This document shows, piece after piece, positions 8,952-17,035 of a DNA stretch of 53,626 nucleotides. Source of the DNA: Burkholderiales bacterium (GTDB taxonomy: Bacteria; Pseudomonadota; Gammaproteobacteria; Burkholderiales; Burkholderiaceae_C); contig CANCVB010000018.1 in the NCBI GenBank assembly GCA_947381415.1, positions 1 through 53,626 of the forward strand, read 5' to 3'. Each line of letters opens with the position of its first letter. The first letter of the stretch is position 1. A model generated the notes under the pieces. The model saw nothing but the letters and a program-made list of their open reading frames with translations. It was not told where the DNA came from and did not search any database. Both the position numbers and the translations under genes were made by a program.

Positions 8952-8968
8952 GCAAACGCCTTGTTTGC
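8952..8968. terminator. Hairpin between convergent genes
   Basis: GCAAAC, five-base loop, GTTTGC, a perfect six-base-pair stem that starts at the SDR stop and ends just short of the convergent hydrolase stop. There is no T-run on either side, so it is at best a weak bidirectional terminator. Confidence 0.35.
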
Positions 8969-8971
8969 GGC

Positions 8972-9862
8972 TTACTTGAAGAAGACCACCAACGCCGCCA
9001 AGACAGCGATAGCCACCCAGATTTCTCGGTTGTGTCCTTCGATGAACTTGAGGGCGCGGTCTTCCAAAGACGGGGGCTGTGTCACTGGGCTGAAAGCCAT
9101 GGGCGCGATCAATTCGAACAGCGCTTGGGGTGAGGTCACCATGGCGTCGTGTCCTGCTTGCATCTCTACATACTGCCAATCTGTTCGGGTCTTGGCGTAG
9201 TTGCGCGATGAGGTGGTCGCAAGGTAGTGCGGTGTCACCGCAATATAGGTCGCGGGTAAGCCATTGCCCAAAACATGCGACAACACCATTTTGCTTTCAT
9301 AGGTAGACAAAGGGTGTGGCGTGCAAAGGCGCTTTAACCATTGCACATCGTCGTCTTGGGTCACCCCAAAAACATTTGGCGCAGGCGCAGGCAGAGACAG
9401 GCCTGCGGATGTCTGCATAGACAGCTCCCGTCTGGCCTGGGCCATCTCTGGCGGAATAATGTCAAACACGCTTTGGCCGTTTTGCAATAACAACGCATCA
9501 AGGTAGACCAAGCGACGTATGCGCTCAGGCATACGGTCGGCGACCCCGCTGATGCTCAGGCCAGCGAAACTGTGCCCAACCAAGACCACGTTTGTCAGCT
9601 TATGTTCCGTGAGGAAGTCTGTGATGTCTGTGATGAAGGTCGTTAAGCTAATGTCGTGAGACAACATATGGGCTTTTTCACCCACCCCCGTTTGGGTGGG
9701 CGTATAGACCTCTAAACCCGCTTGCACAAGCAAGGGAAGCAACTTTTGCCAACTCCAAGCGCCATGCCAAGCACCATGAACCAACACGATGGGTGAATTT
9801 GAATTTTGAATACCATACTCCTCAGTAGGTGGGCACTTTGACGCTGAACCGACTTTCCACAT
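8972..9862 (-). CDS. Alpha/beta hydrolase with hydrophobic C-terminal tail
   Basis: Hydrolase of 296 residues in the plant-esterase/salicylate-esterase-like group. HGAWHGAWSW forms the oxyanion region near residue 30, the nucleophile serine is in GHSFAG near residue 98, and the catalytic histidine is in AGHDAM near residue 240. After the core there is a 30-residue extension ending in IWVAIAVLAALVVFF plus a final lysine, a short membrane segment that would make it tail-anchored, which is unusual for this family. Start ATG 9862 has GAGG about five bases upstream. A perfect FNR-type box lies 22 bases upstream of the start, shared with the divergent globin-like gene. Substrate unknown. Confidence 0.82.
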   Translation of the reverse strand: MWKVGSASKCPPTEEYGIQNSNSPIVLVHGAWHGAWSWQKLLPLLVQAGLEVYTPTQTGVGEKAHMLSHDISLTTFITDITDFLTEHKLTNVVLVGHSFAGLSISGVADRMPERIRRLVYLDALLLQNGQSVFDIIPPEMAQARRELSMQTSAGLSLPAPAPNVFGVTQDDDVQWLKRLCTPHPLSTYESKMVLSHVLGNGLPATYIAVTPHYLATTSSRNYAKTRTDWQYVEMQAGHDAMVTSPQALFELIAPMAFSPVTQPPSLEDRALKFIEGHNREIWVAIAVLAALVVFFK

Positions 9863-9883
9863 TCAGCCTCAAGTCCTGGTTGC

Positions 9884-9897
9884 TTGATCATTATCAA
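9884..9897. promoter_or_regulatory. FNR/ANR-type binding box
   Basis: TTGATCATTATCAA matches the FNR/ANR consensus TTGAT-N4-ATCAA at all ten defined positions. It is symmetric, so it could serve either flanking gene. On the plus strand, AT-rich TAAATA (9916-9921) or TAAATG (9920-9925) would place a -10 so that the box is centred near -38 to -42, the class II activation position, ahead of the globin-like gene. On the minus strand it lies only 22 bases before the hydrolase start, where it would more likely repress. Confidence 0.65.
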
Positions 9898-10040
9898 AGC
9901 ATCTGTGAATAAGTGTAAATAAATGCTCAATATCCAGACAATAGAACCGATCTAAGAAGCGTCAAGCAGGTTCTTTGTCCGCAAATTTCATAGAATAAGA
10001 AATATTACAAGATCGTCATTTAGGAGGGCAAAGCCGCATC

Positions 10041-10844
10041 ATGCAACTCATGGATACCCCAGAAAACAAGGAAAAATTGGTTGACGCCATCAATTTGTTC
10101 TACAACAACGTCATGGAACAAAAAGACCTGCGGCATTTTTTCTTTGGCATGACCACTGAGAAGCTCGTCAAAGACATTGAGCTGTACCAAGACTTTTTCA
10201 TGCCCAAGCCTGAGAGGTACTACCGAGAATCCTTTTCTCAAACAGCGCCTTCATCTATCCAAATCAAAGCTCCCCAATTCGATGAGTTGCAAATCACTTT
10301 GCAAACGTCTTTACGCTCTGGCGGTTACCTCAAATCGCAAATTCCTGTGCTGTCAGCGAAGTTGCTTGAATTGTTCGAAGAATCCCGCGCCCAAATGGCG
10401 GATGAAAATATCAAAGTTTGGAAGCCTTTGGAAGTCACCAACCAACTGGTTTGCGATCTGTACAACGCCAACCGAACCGATGCACGCTTGGAAAAAAACG
10501 GCGACGTGTATGGCTCGCGCGGCTTTTTCTACCCCTTTTGGACACGCGTCGCCAACGATACCAAGCAAATCATTTTCATTGGTCAAGGCTTCTCCACCAG
10601 TGTCGATACACCCGTGGCCACCGTCGATGCATTTTGTAAACAAGTGAATGAGAAATTCACCCATCAAAAATTTCAAGTGCGTGAAAGCCCTAAGGGGCCC
10701 GTGCTGTTTGCCCGTCACGCCATCTCTTATATGAGCGGTGTACCTACCCGTATGCTTTTCCGTGCGGCCAAGCAGTTTGCCACCACGTTTGAGGCCGCCA
10801 TGAACATGGATACGGACAAACTGCTTAAAAACATCATTCGTTAA
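10041..10844 (+). CDS. Globin-like domain (no proximal histidine) fused to YbjN-like domain
   Basis: A 267-residue soluble protein with no obvious standard name. Residues about 8-118 follow the truncated-globin (group I) pattern: FY at 20-21 (B9-B10), RHFFFG at 31-36 (CD region), ERYYRESF at 58-65 against the family's YMREAH, and FDELQITLQTSL at 80-91. The haem-ligating F8 histidine would fall on Phe65, so haem binding of the normal kind is not expected. Residues about 155-265 resemble YbjN/type III chaperone-like folds (GPVLFARHAISYMSGV and following helix). Both assignments are my pattern matching, not a search. AGGAGGG lies 12 bases before the ATG. The stop overlaps the convergent aminotransferase by four bases. 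An FNR box lies 144 bases upstream. Confidence 0.6.
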   Translation: MQLMDTPENKEKLVDAINLFYNNVMEQKDLRHFFFGMTTEKLVKDIELYQDFFMPKPERYYRESFSQTAPSSIQIKAPQFDELQITLQTSLRSGGYLKSQIPVLSAKLLELFEESRAQMADENIKVWKPLEVTNQLVCDLYNANRTDARLEKNGDVYGSRGFFYPFWTRVANDTKQIIFIGQGFSTSVDTPVATVDAFCKQVNEKFTHQKFQVRESPKGPVLFARHAISYMSGVPTRMLFRAAKQFATTFEAAMNMDTDKLLKNIIR

Positions 10845-12040
10845 GAATTTTTCCGGATGAAGTCACCCATGCGTTGCAAGCCTGCATGAATGGCTTCGTC
10901 AGACGCGGCATAACTGAAACGGATATGCTGGCCATCGCCAGGCACACGGGGGCCAAAGTGGATATCAGCCAACACGGCCACGCCCGCCTCTAACAATAAA
11001 CGCTTGCGAAACTCCTCAGAGTCAGCGCAGCGCGTGAGGCGACAAGCCTCAGTGACGTTAGGCCAAGCGTAAAAAGCGCCGCCTGGGCTTTGGCATGTCA
11101 CGCCTGGGAGTTGGTTGAGCAAACTCACAATCAGGTTGCGCCGTTTCAAAAACACCTCGCGCATATGGTGCGCATCTTCTTGCGGGCCATTCAACGCCGC
11201 CACACCGGCCCACTGGGTAATGTGGGAAGCACAAGACTCGGTGTTGGTGATCCAGTTGGTGAAGAAAGGCGCAAGTTTTTTGTTGGCGGTAAAGCCCAAA
11301 CGCCAACCCGTCATGGCCCAAGTTTTGGAACAGCCATCGGAGATGATGGTGCGCTCTTGCATGTCTGGCAAAGATGCAATGGAGTTGAATTCACCGTCAT
11401 AGACCAATTGACCGTAAATCTCATCGGCAAACACCCATACCTGAGGGTGCTTGCGCAAAATATCGGCAATCGCTTCCAAGTCAGCTTTGGGAATGATGCC
11501 ACCGGTAGGGTTTTGCGGCGAATTCAAAATCAGCAACTTGGTTTTTGGAGTGATTTTGTCGGCCAACTCTTGCGGGTCAAAGCCAAAGTTTCGCAACTCA
11601 CGCAGGTAAATCGGCACACCAACTGCCCCATTGGCTTTGATCTGTGAGTCGTAGATTGGAAAACCAGGCACGGGGTAAATCACTTCATCGCCTGCGCCAT
11701 AGTCAGTCACCGATTGAATCGTGTAGCCGATGAAGGGCTTGGCACCCGCCCCCACCACCACGTCGTCTGCATCGACCTGAATACCGCGGGTGCGTGAAAA
11801 ATAATCAGCCGCAGCCTGACGCAACTCGGCAATGCCCGCTGAAGGCGTATAGCCGTGCTTGCCTTGCTGTATGGCCGCAACACCCGCGTCTTGGATATGT
11901 TGCGGTGTCGCGAAATCCGGTTGACCGATACAAAACGAGATGATGTTTCGGCCTTCTCGAATCAGTTTATTGACTTCTGCCAAAACCACAAAAGCGTTTT
12001 CCGTGCCTAAACTTTGGGCACGTTGACTTAAATTCGCCAT
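10841..12040 (-). CDS. PLP-dependent class I/II aminotransferase
   Basis: Fold-type I aminotransferase of 399 residues, of the aspartate/alanine aminotransferase kind. Visible are GQPDFATP near residue 38, the substrate-loop NSPQNPTGG, DEIYGQLVY, and the PLP lysine in SDGCSKTWAMTGWRLG; the C-terminal arginine is in HIRFSYAAS. ATG 12040 is preferred over TTG 12046, which overlaps the DUF1330 stop; GAGGG lies upstream of it. It is two bases downstream of the DUF1330 gene, so the two are probably co-transcribed. The amino-acid partner cannot be fixed from sequence. Confidence 0.85.
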   Translation of the reverse strand: MANLSQRAQSLGTENAFVVLAEVNKLIREGRNIISFCIGQPDFATPQHIQDAGVAAIQQGKHGYTPSAGIAELRQAAADYFSRTRGIQVDADDVVVGAGAKPFIGYTIQSVTDYGAGDEVIYPVPGFPIYDSQIKANGAVGVPIYLRELRNFGFDPQELADKITPKTKLLILNSPQNPTGGIIPKADLEAIADILRKHPQVWVFADEIYGQLVYDGEFNSIASLPDMQERTIISDGCSKTWAMTGWRLGFTANKKLAPFFTNWITNTESCASHITQWAGVAALNGPQEDAHHMREVFLKRRNLIVSLLNQLPGVTCQSPGGAFYAWPNVTEACRLTRCADSEEFRKRLLLEAGVAVLADIHFGPRVPGDGQHIRFSYAASDEAIHAGLQRMGDFIRKNS

Positions 12041-12042
12041 GT

Positions 12043-12336
12043 TCAAACGCCCTCAACGATGCGCATGTCCCGCACCACCGCGTTTTTACCCAAAGCAACC
12101 AATGCTTCTTGGTAGCCAGGGCTGTCATATACCGCCATGGCAGAGGCCAGGTCAGCGAACTCGATAAGCACAGTTCGCTCCATCTTGCCGTTTTCCTTCA
12201 CAGCCGCAGGCATGCCTCGGGCTAAAAAAGTACCGCCAGCCGCTTGTATGGCAGGCAAGGCCAATTTGGCATAGGCAGCGACAGCATCGGTGTCTTTGAT
12301 TTCTTGATAGACGCTTAACAAATAGGCTTTAGGCAT
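12043..12336 (-). CDS. DUF1330 family protein
   Basis: Small ferredoxin-like-fold (dimeric alpha/beta barrel type) protein of 97 residues, starting MPKAYLLSVYQEI. The family core includes the segment GGTFLARG and ERTVLIEFADLASAMAVYDSPGYQ, as in DUF1330. The open frame runs 83 codons further upstream, but ATG 12336 has GAGGAA just before it and begins exactly where family similarity begins. Function is unknown; related proteins have been guessed to be monooxygenase-like or binding proteins. It precedes the aminotransferase by two bases. Confidence 0.85.
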   Translation of the reverse strand: MPKAYLLSVYQEIKDTDAVAAYAKLALPAIQAAGGTFLARGMPAAVKENGKMERTVLIEFADLASAMAVYDSPGYQEALVALGKNAVVRDMRIVEGV

Positions 12337-12436
12337 GGTGCATTCCTCATTAACTTGGCGGGTCTTGAACAAGCCACACAGTTTAGAGCCAAAACCGCCT
12401 AGGGTTTCACCCCATGTTCTCAGCGAGAATGAACGC

Positions 12437-12703
12437 ATGAACTGGTTGGTAAAAATTCTTTTGTTGTTGATGGCCGCCCTGCTGCTGACAGTGGTGCTGT
12501 TCATGTCCTTGCTGGCTTTGGCGCTGGGCATGTTGCGCTGGTTGATCACGGGACAAAAACCCCAAGCAGCGGTGATCTTCAGCACCTACCGCCAATGGCA
12601 GCAAAAGACTTCACAACACATGCGCAGCAGTCGACCGCGCGAGGATGTGATCGAGGCCGAGGTGCGCGAAGTTCCCTCCACACGCCTTGAAGACAAGCGA
12701 TAA
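12437..12703 (+). CDS. Small membrane protein, unknown function
   Basis: An 88-residue protein with one long N-terminal hydrophobic stretch at residues 4-38 (leucine-rich, KILLLLMAALLLTVVLFMSL), followed by a polar, charged C-terminal half ending in RLEDKR. The stretch could form one long or two short membrane helices with a cytoplasmic tail. ATG 12437 has a GAGAA site; the longer frame from 12335 would run over the divergent DUF1330 start. It stands alone between a minus-strand gene on each side, convergent with the next hydrolase six bases away. I do not recognise the family. Confidence 0.6.
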   Translation: MNWLVKILLLLMAALLLTVVLFMSLLALALGMLRWLITGQKPQAAVIFSTYRQWQQKTSQHMRSSRPREDVIEAEVREVPSTRLEDKR

Positions 12704-12709
12704 GCGGGT

Positions 12710-13558
12710 TTAAACGTGGGGCGCCAAGAAGGCCAGCGTCATTTGGTTGAAGCGTTGCGCGATTTCGGTCATGGGCACATGGCCACAGTTGTCAACCAAC
12801 TCATACTGCGCATGGGCCAGCAACGGCTTAAGCAATGGCACATGGGTGACTGGCAAGAACCGGTCTTGCTTACCCCATACCACCAGGCTGGGGCATTTCA
12901 CTTGCTGGATTCGTGCATGAAAAGCTTTGCGAGGGGCCTGAGGAAAGCCACCAAAACCCAACATTCCCCGCAAGGTTTTAAGAAACACAGTTTGCGCATG
13001 CGGCAATTTGGCCAGCGTCAGCTTTTCCATCAGCATGGTTTTCGTGACGAAGGATGTGTCGTGAAATGCCAGCCGCCAAATCATGCCCAAACCAAACATG
13101 CTGGGCTGTGTAAGCAACTCACCCAGGTAAGGAATACTGGCCAAACGGAAGTTAAACAAGGTATCTTGGCCAATACCCGCGGGCGCTGACAGTACCAAAG
13201 AGATCACGCGTGCGGGGTTCATCGCAGCGCACTCCAGGGCAATGCGTGCACCCATGGAGTTGCCCACCATGCTCACCGCCTTGAGTCCCATTGTGTCCAT
13301 GAATGCAAACACAAATACGGCTTGCGACACCATGTCATAGTCCGCATCAAGCGGTTTATCAGACAAGCCACAGCCCAACAAATCCAGCGCAATCACGCGA
13401 TGTTGCGTAGCCAGTGCCGCGATGGTGTGCTCCCACTCCAAGACAGAACAGCTGATGCCGTGCAGCAATAACACGGTGGAGCCTGACTCACCTTGGGTCC
13501 AGTAACGAACGGTGTGGCCTTGAACTTGGGTGTATTGGTCTGGTGGTCTTGAAGTCAT
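12710..13558 (-). CDS. Alpha/beta hydrolase
   Basis: Hydrolase of 282 residues of the MhpC/esterase type. LLLHGISCSVLEWEH supplies the oxyanion region near residue 35, the nucleophile is in GNSMGARIA near residue 100, a catalytic aspartate is likely in WGKQDRFLP and the histidine in DNCGHVPMTE. Start ATG 13558 (MTSRPPDQYTQV) is chosen because the extra 28 codons upstream are low-similarity and run toward the DUF423 gene. Gene lies 28 bases downstream of DUF423 on the same strand. Substrate unknown. Confidence 0.83.
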   Translation of the reverse strand: MTSRPPDQYTQVQGHTVRYWTQGESGSTVLLLHGISCSVLEWEHTIAALATQHRVIALDLLGCGLSDKPLDADYDMVSQAVFVFAFMDTMGLKAVSMVGNSMGARIALECAAMNPARVISLVLSAPAGIGQDTLFNFRLASIPYLGELLTQPSMFGLGMIWRLAFHDTSFVTKTMLMEKLTLAKLPHAQTVFLKTLRGMLGFGGFPQAPRKAFHARIQQVKCPSLVVWGKQDRFLPVTHVPLLKPLLAHAQYELVDNCGHVPMTEIAQRFNQMTLAFLAPHV

Positions 13559-13586
13559 TCCACAAGCATACAACCAGATGGCTGCC

Positions 13587-13973
13587 TCAAGGGGTGCGCG
13601 GCCGCCCAGCCCAAAACGCCAAGGCCAACCATGCAGCAACAAACGCCATCCCCCCGTAAGGGGTTGCAGCTTTGAAAGTGCCTATGCCTGCAAGGTGTAC
13701 CAAGCAAATATTCAGACTGAACAGCACCAAGCCGACAACCAGCAAGCCAGCTGACACCATTAAAGATTTGCGAGGCTGATCAAGCAAGACCAAGGCAGTC
13801 ACGCCGGCCAAGGCCAAGGCATGGATTTGCAGCATGTGCAAAGCTGACTGCACAGACTTCAAAGCGGATGGGTTCAGTGACTCACCCATGTGCGCCACAT
13901 AAGCGGCCAACAAGACCGAAGCCGCACCCATCACACAGGCGACAACAAACAACACACGGCTAGCGAATTTCAT
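13587..13973 (-). CDS. DUF423 (YgdD-type) membrane protein
   Basis: Integral membrane protein of 128 residues with four hydrophobic helices, matching the DUF423 pattern: N-terminal helix, ESLNPSALKSVQSALHMLQIHALALAG, a third helix GLLVVGLVLFSLNIC, and the closing TPYGGMAFVAAWLALAFWA. The start ATG 13973 gives the normal family length; the longer frame is spurious because it is antisense to the DUF1800 gene. The start is divergent from DUF1800 with almost no spacing, so the two genes' promoters must overlap each other's coding regions. Function unknown. Confidence 0.85.
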   Translation of the reverse strand: MKFASRVLFVVACVMGAASVLLAAYVAHMGESLNPSALKSVQSALHMLQIHALALAGVTALVLLDQPRKSLMVSAGLLVVGLVLFSLNICLVHLAGIGTFKAATPYGGMAFVAAWLALAFWAGRPRTP

Positions 13974-14010
13974 GAGAATGGACAGGGGTTTGAGGGTTAT
14001 GATTTTTGCC

Positions 14011-15831
14011 ATGAACACATGGCAACGCTTGAAGTATGAAACGCTTGGCTTAGGCTTGATGTTACTCAGTGGTTGGGCGCTGGCAAGCCCTTTGACAGAC
14101 ACTTGGACCAACGACCTGCAGCCTCTGACAAAACAGGAATGGAACAGAGAACGAGCGCAACATTTGCTGGAACGCGCTGGCTTTGGCGCCACGCCGCAAG
14201 AGATTGACGAATGGGCCCAGTTGACACCTGCGCAAGCGGTCAAACGCTTGGTCCGATACCAAGCTATACCGGACAAGCTCAAACCTTTTGAAGCCTCGGG
14301 GGCACACGACAAAGGTTTAGAGCCTTTTGCTGCATCGCGACCTGCTGCCACCGATATGGCCAAGGCGACCGGTGAAGCCTTGGGCGTGAAAATCAAACCG
14401 GCAGGCAACCGAAGACTGCAGCAAGTGGCTGACCGCTATTTGTACTGGCTCAGAGCATCACGTTTAGAAACACACCGATTGGGCTATTGGTGGGCAAACC
14501 GTATGCTCAGTACATCCCGCCCATTTCAAGAAAAGTTAACCTTGTTTTGGCATGGCCACTTTGCCACGACCGAGGAAAAAGTCCGCGACTTTCGCAAGCT
14601 GTACATACAAAATACATTGTTGCGCTCACACGCCAATGGAAATTTTCGCGAATTGATGGTGGCTGTAGCCAAAGACCCTGCAATGCTGGCCTTTCTGGAT
14701 GCAGGGGTCAACCTCAAGGGTGCGCCAAATGAAAACTTTGCGCGAGAAATCATGGAACTTTTCACCATGGGCGTGGGCAACTACTCAGAGCAAGACATCA
14801 AGGAAGCTGCACGGGCTTTTACCGGCTGGAACTACCACGACCTGACTTTTGTCATCAATCCTCAGCAACATGATGATGGCGAGAAAACCATTTTGCAACG
14901 AAGTGGACGTTTTAACGGCGAACAAGTCATTGACATCTTGTTGGCGCAACCCGTGACGGCTGAGTATTTGGCGGGCAAACTCTACCGATACTTTGTGCGT
15001 GAAGAGTTGTTACCCTCACTTCAGCAACAACTGGGGCAAAGACTGCGTCAATCCCACTACGACATTGCCGCTTTCATGGAAACACTTTTTTTATCCAAGG
15101 ATTTTTACAGCTCAGCTTCGGTGGGCACACGCATCAAGCCACCGGTGGAACTGTTGATTTCTACCTATAAAAAAATGGGCTTGAAGGCTGTGCCTGGAAT
15201 TCCTGACTTCAACGAACAGTCTGAGCTATTGGGGCAAAAATTGTTCTACCCACCCAATGTGGCGGGATGGGCACATGGACGCAGTTGGGTCACGCCTGGC
15301 TTGTTACTCGCACGGGGAAACGTGATGTATGACACGCTCTATCCACCCATTGACTTTGTCGCACCTGACCGTGTTCCCAATGGCCTTTACCAAATTCTGA
15401 CCGTGGCCGACAAAATAGCCCAAGGGCAAGACGTGACAAGCGCGACCAAACCAGATGGCAAAAACATGGGAGAAATGTCCATGTCCAACCAAGGTGACCG
15501 TGACGAGGACTTCAATACCCGCTTGGCGAGTTACAACGCTTGGCGCAAAGCCATTGAACGTGTCAAACCGATTGAGCGCACCACGGCCCAAATCGATGTG
15601 TCTGCCATGCTGCGGCAAGCCAAATGCACAACGACAGATGAAGCCGTGTCGTATTTGATCAAGCGCTTTCTATCGGTGAAGATTGATGCGGAGGTTCAAG
15701 CCAAAATTTCAGCCATGCTGAGCCAAGACTTGGGCACCACAGACCTGAAAGCCGCCGACAGCTACATGGAAGACGCCTTAAGAAACGCGCTTCATGTGAT
15801 TTTGTCGCTGCCTGCCTACCAATTGGGATAG
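14011..15831 (+). CDS. DUF1800 family exported protein
   Basis: About 606 residues beginning with a Sec-type signal (basic WQRLKYE, then LGLGLMLLSGWALAS, cleavage expected near residue 26). The family core includes HLLERAGFGATPQEID, WWANRMLSTSRPFQEKLTLFWHGHF, ANGNFRELMVAVAKDPAMLAFLD, NENFAREIMELFTMGVGNYSEQDI and PPNVAGW, all typical of DUF1800. Alternative in-frame ATGs at 13999 and 13972 exist; 14011 gives the cleanest signal peptide, but 13999 is possible. It is followed after four bases by a DUF1501 gene, its usual partner. The pair is exported together in many proteobacteria; biochemical role unknown. Confidence 0.85.
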   Translation: MNTWQRLKYETLGLGLMLLSGWALASPLTDTWTNDLQPLTKQEWNRERAQHLLERAGFGATPQEIDEWAQLTPAQAVKRLVRYQAIPDKLKPFEASGAHDKGLEPFAASRPAATDMAKATGEALGVKIKPAGNRRLQQVADRYLYWLRASRLETHRLGYWWANRMLSTSRPFQEKLTLFWHGHFATTEEKVRDFRKLYIQNTLLRSHANGNFRELMVAVAKDPAMLAFLDAGVNLKGAPNENFAREIMELFTMGVGNYSEQDIKEAARAFTGWNYHDLTFVINPQQHDDGEKTILQRSGRFNGEQVIDILLAQPVTAEYLAGKLYRYFVREELLPSLQQQLGQRLRQSHYDIAAFMETLFLSKDFYSSASVGTRIKPPVELLISTYKKMGLKAVPGIPDFNEQSELLGQKLFYPPNVAGWAHGRSWVTPGLLLARGNVMYDTLYPPIDFVAPDRVPNGLYQILTVADKIAQGQDVTSATKPDGKNMGEMSMSNQGDRDEDFNTRLASYNAWRKAIERVKPIERTTAQIDVSAMLRQAKCTTTDEAVSYLIKRFLSVKIDAEVQAKISAMLSQDLGTTDLKAADSYMEDALRNALHVILSLPAYQLG

Positions 15832-15835
15832 CACC

Positions 15836-17035
15836 ATGCAACACCTCAACCACCACAGAAGACAGTTTTTGCAAGGTTTGACAGGCCTGGGGCTGGGGGT
15901 TGCCCTGCCCTTTGGCCATCGCGCATTTGCACAGGACAGCAACCGCATTTTGGTGGTGGTTGAACTCACGGGCGCTAACGATGGTTTGAATACCTTGGTG
16001 CCTTATGCCGACGATGCTTACTACCGCTTGCGCCCCAAGATAGGCATACGCCCTTCGAAACTGCGCAAGATTGATGATCAACATGGCTTCAACCCAGGGA
16101 TGGCGGGTTTTGAGCGTTTATTCAAAGAAGGGCAAATGGCGGTGGTGCATGGTTGCGGCTATGACAATCCTTCCTATTCGCACTTCACTTCAGCTGCCTA
16201 TTGGCATACGGGTGCACCCAACGCAGGCGAACCCTACGGTTGGTTGGGACGATTGGCCGATGCGATCGACCCCCAACTCACACCTAACTTTTTAGTGAAT
16301 ATTGATGAACGTCAATCGCTGGCGGTACGTGCGGCGAAACATGTCCCTGTGGTTTTTGATGACCCTGAACGGTTTGGTCGCAAAGGTCTGTACCAAAGTC
16401 GTCCGCTGATCGATACCGATATGGCAAACGCCAAGCTCAGTGGCAATGCATCGCAACGATACTTGGAGGAAGTTGCGCAAAGCGCACGACAAGCCTCGGC
16501 GCAAGTTCGCGCAGCATGGCACAACTACAAAACGCCAGTGGATTACGGCATCTTGCCCATGGACTTACCCAAAGTAGCGGCCATGATCCATGCGAAATTA
16601 CCCACTCGCATCTACCACACCGCTTACCGACACAACGCCTTTGACACCCATGTACACCAAGCCGAACAGCACCAACGCTTACTTACCTATGTTTCGGATG
16701 GTGTGAGCGGTTTCATGCAAGACATGCAGCGAATCGGGCGTGAAAAAGAGGTTGTTCTCATGGTGTATTCAGAGTTTGGTCGACGCCCAGCCGAGAACAC
16801 CAGTTTGGGCACAGACCACGGAACAGCCAACCATGTGTACTTGGTGGGCAATGCCGTCAAAGGTGGACACTATGGCCAAGCCCCTAGCCTTAACCACTTG
16901 AATGCTGACGGCAATGTGTGGCACACCACCGACTTTCGCCGTGTGTACGCCACCCTCATGGAATCCTGGATGGGAGCCGACAGCCAAAGCCTGCTCCACG
17001 GCAAGTTTGATCCATTGGCAGTTTTTGCCTCGTGA
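15836..17035 (+). CDS. DUF1501 family protein with Tat signal
   Basis: A 399-residue protein. The N-terminus HHRRQFLQGLTGLGLGVALPFGH carries a twin-arginine export motif (RRQFLQ) and a weakly hydrophobic segment ending near AFA. The mature part shows the DUF1501 pattern VVVELTGANDGLNTLVPYADDAYYRLRP, YSHFTSAAYWHTG, and the alkaline-phosphatase-like ending VYSEFGRRPAENTSLGTDHGTANH. The fold is related to sulfatase/phosphatase enzymes, so a hydrolytic role in the periplasm is possible but unproven. It directly follows DUF1800 and its stop overlaps the GTG start of earP by four bases. Confidence 0.87.
   Translation: MQHLNHHRRQFLQGLTGLGLGVALPFGHRAFAQDSNRILVVVELTGANDGLNTLVPYADDAYYRLRPKIGIRPSKLRKIDDQHGFNPGMAGFERLFKEGQMAVVHGCGYDNPSYSHFTSAAYWHTGAPNAGEPYGWLGRLADAIDPQLTPNFLVNIDERQSLAVRAAKHVPVVFDDPERFGRKGLYQSRPLIDTDMANAKLSGNASQRYLEEVAQSARQASAQVRAAWHNYKTPVDYGILPMDLPKVAAMIHAKLPTRIYHTAYRHNAFDTHVHQAEQHQRLLTYVSDGVSGFMQDMQRIGREKEVVLMVYSEFGRRPAENTSLGTDHGTANHVYLVGNAVKGGHYGQAPSLNHLNADGNVWHTTDFRRVYATLMESWMGADSQSLLHGKFDPLAVFAS

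Noticed and set aside
9712..9930. 72-residue minus-strand frame with a strong ribosome-like GAGGAG inside the hydrolase
   Set aside because: Out of frame with the conserved hydrolase and antagonistic to it; no domain signal.
12337..12585. N-terminal extension of the DUF1330 protein
   Set aside because: The extra 83 codons overlap the divergent small membrane gene and the good ribosome site and family start are at 12336.
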